Positions 6,644-7,330 of a stretch of DNA of 7,330 bases are shown one piece after another; the first letter of the stretch is position 1, and each line of letters begins with the position of its first letter. The translations under genes were made by a program, and so were the position numbers. The stretch lies in NCBI GenBank assembly GCA_031278135.1, contig JAITKY010000166.1:1-7330 (forward strand), written 5' to 3'. This stretch comes from Prevotellaceae bacterium (lineage in GTDB: Bacteria; Bacteroidota; Bacteroidia; Bacteroidales; UBA932). Under the pieces are notes generated by a model. It saw only the letters and a program-made list of their open reading frames with translations, was not told the origin of the DNA and did not search any database.

Positions 6644-6787
6644 ATCCTTCTGAATGAAAAAATCGACATTTTGTAATACGTTCCATATATTTCGCATCGG
6701 ATTATGCGAGAGAATATAAGCCGGATGATATAATAAGGATAATTCATGTGAGGATAAGTATGTTACGTGTTTGAATTTATTCCGCAA
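6644..6787 (-). pseudogene. Remnant of a family-4 uracil-DNA glycosylase C-terminus
   Basis: In a 90-codon minus-strand frame (6787-6515), residues 2-45 resemble the end of family-4 uracil-DNA glycosylases. The line runs from an Arg near the start to LLYHPAYILSHNP (18-30) and then IWNVLQNVDFFI (34-45), compared with the family pattern TYHPxxLLRxP...W.DLQ.V. These enzymes remove uracil from DNA. Only about the last quarter of the domain is present. The frame is preceded immediately by a TGA (6790-6788), the catalytic N-terminal motifs are absent, and the first available codon is TTG with no promoter box. Downstream of about residue 48 the resemblance stops. I read it as a truncated, non-functional fragment. 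The match is from memory of the motif, so a chance resemblance in AT-rich DNA is possible. Confidence 0.4.
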
Positions 6788-6790
6788 TCA

Positions 6791-7021
6791 GCAGAATCAG
6801 TCAAAGGACATAGACAATTAATCTTTTGTAAATTAATAACAAACAGCTTTTGTATAACCTTGAATCTTTGTTTCAGTTATTTTTTCCTTCAAAAAGGCAG
6901 TTTGCGGGTATTCTTTTTCTGTTTAAAACGATAATTTGAAAGAAAAATGAAAAAAAACTCAAAAAAATAGGCTTAAAAATCAGCAGATTATTCAAAAAAG
7001 GATATTTTTTTTAAAAAAACA
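6791..7021 (+). other. AT-rich region upstream of the rRNA operon, no gene seen
   Basis: No convincing gene lies between the glycosylase-like remnant and the rRNA leader on either strand. The stretch is strongly AT-rich with A-tracts (for example 6939-6967), as expected upstream of a strong rRNA promoter. Near-matches to the -7 box occur at 6855-6862 (TAACCTTG) and 6863-6870 (AATCTTTG), each one base off. None has a well-spaced TTG, so the start of rRNA transcription is not settled. Confidence 0.5.
7003..7010 (+). promoter_or_regulatory. Weak candidate -7 box for the rRNA operon
   Basis: TATTTTTT differs from TAnnTTTG only in the last base. It would start transcription near 7017, about 207 bases before 16S and just ahead of the leader hairpin at 7022-7062, a layout normal for an rRNA leader. 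No -33 TTG is present at the right distance. Competing near-matches lie at 6855-6870 and at 7018-7025 (AACATTTG). Confidence 0.25.
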
Positions 7022-7062
7022 TTTGGAGGGAATGAAAAAGTATTTACCATTGCAACTCCAAA
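7022..7062 (+). other. Imperfect hairpin at the start of the rRNA leader
   Basis: TTTGGAG (7022-7028) pairs with CTCCAAA (7056-7062). After a small internal loop AATG (7031-7034) pairs with CATT (7048-7051), leaving a 13-base loop. It probably folds in the nascent leader of the rRNA transcript. Its role in antitermination or processing is not known from sequence. Confidence 0.4.
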
Positions 7063-7107
7063 CGACACCGAAAGGGTTACCAATCGGGAGCGAAAGGGAA
7101 AAAGAAA

Positions 7108-7116
7108 GTTCTTTGA
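7108..7116 (+). promoter_or_regulatory. boxA-like antitermination site in the rRNA leader
   Basis: GTTCTTTGA resembles the boxA element (E. coli TGCTCTTTA) to which NusB-NusE bind to keep RNA polymerase from terminating in rRNA operons. It lies about 110 bases before 16S, a usual position, and similar TTCTTTGA sequences are common in Bacteroidota rRNA leaders. Confidence 0.55.
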
Positions 7117-7134
7117 AAATATTGGAAACAGCGC

Positions 7135-7155
7135 TAAGTAAAGTAAATTTACTTA
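7135..7155 (+). other. Leader hairpin downstream of boxA
   Basis: TAAGTAAA (7135-7142) and TTTACTTA (7148-7155) form an 8-bp stem with a 5-base loop. An overlapping alternative is the 14-base palindrome at 7141-7154. It is not followed by a T-run, so termination is unlikely. A part in 16S precursor folding or processing is plausible. Confidence 0.4.
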
Positions 7156-7174
7156 CAGAAAAATAGAGTAATCA

Positions 7175-7193
7175 ATTCTTTAAGATAAAGAAT
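7175..7193 (+). other. Second leader hairpin near the 16S start
   Basis: ATTCTTTA (7175-7182) and TAAAGAAT (7186-7193) pair in an 8-bp stem with a 3-base loop, ending 30 bases before 16S. The long-range stem that frames 16S precursor processing would need the 3' flank of 16S, which lies outside the window. Confidence 0.35.
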
Positions 7194-7223
7194 CGGAAAA
7201 GGGATCAAAAGAAAAAAAATAAT

Positions 7224-7330
7224 ACAATGAAGAGTTTGATCCTGGCTCAGGATGAACGCTAGCGGCAGGCCTAACACATGCAAGTCGAGGGGCAACGGGT
7301 GTAGCAATACATGCCGGCGACCGGCGGACG
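7224..7330 (+). rRNA. rrs: 16S ribosomal RNA, 5' end (partial)
   Basis: The first 107 bases of the small-subunit rRNA are present and the gene runs off the right edge. AGAGTTTGATCCTGGCTCAG (7231-7250) is the universal 5' site. GATGAACGCTAGCGGCAGGC and CCTAACACATGCAAGTCGAG follow directly. This AGGCCTAACACATGCAAG form with GTCGAGGGGCA after it is typical of Bacteroidales. The start is set by aligning to E. coli position 1 and may be off by a few bases. The 23S and 5S genes presumably follow outside the window. Confidence 0.97.

Noticed and set aside
6515..6787. 90-codon minus-strand frame as an intact gene
   Set aside because: It starts at TTG directly after a stop, has no promoter box, and only residues about 2-45 resemble a known family. 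It was kept as a remnant only.
6791..7223. tRNA gene or insertion sequence before 16S
   Set aside because: No cloverleaf-compatible sequence with TTC-loop features, no transposase frame and no terminal inverted repeats were seen.

Overview
The window looks like chromosomal DNA of a member of the Bacteroidota, most likely order Bacteroidales. Three things point there. The 16S rRNA start at the right end has the Bacteroidales-style AGGCCTAACACATGCAAG stretch. Three apparent promoters carry the phylum's TAnnTTTG -7 box (TACCTTTG, TATCTTTG, TATTTTTG). The protein genes lack clear Shine-Dalgarno sequences. I cannot name the genus.

Layout from left to right. Positions 1-145 hold short repeats and two strong hairpins, and no gene. 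Positions 146-1729 (minus) encode ATP synthase subunit alpha (atpA), standing apart from the other atp genes. Positions 1730-1851 are a compact divergent promoter region with a perfect 10-bp inverted repeat midway between the two -7 boxes. Positions 1852-3060 (plus) encode a PLP-dependent trans-sulfuration family enzyme. Convergent with it, after only 24 bases, comes a minus-strand operon. In transcription order this is a TAnnTTTG promoter near 6490, a 58-residue unknown small ORF, a RecQ-like helicase fused to a ComF-like phosphoribosyltransferase (6290-4272), and a divergent DprA/Smf-like protein (4275-3085). Both gene junctions are ATGA overlaps. Positions 6644-6787 (minus) look like a decayed C-terminal piece of a family-4 uracil-DNA glycosylase. 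From about 6791 the sequence is AT-rich upstream DNA, then the leader of an rRNA operon (boxA, hairpins), with 16S starting near 7224 and running off the edge.

The most interesting part is the small ORF / RecQ-PRTase / DprA-like operon. It combines a DNA helicase, a ComFC-like PRPP-binding domain and a single-strand DNA-binding DprA fold in two coupled genes. These are the same functional classes as ComFA, ComFC and DprA of natural transformation, but the helicase is of the RecQ type. The operon is visibly lower in GC (about 33-40% in most lines sampled by eye) than atpA (about 47-57% in lines sampled). It sits between a housekeeping gene and an rRNA operon, beside a gene remnant. That setting fits a mobile accessory module, either anti-phage defence or DNA-uptake processing; its function is inference.
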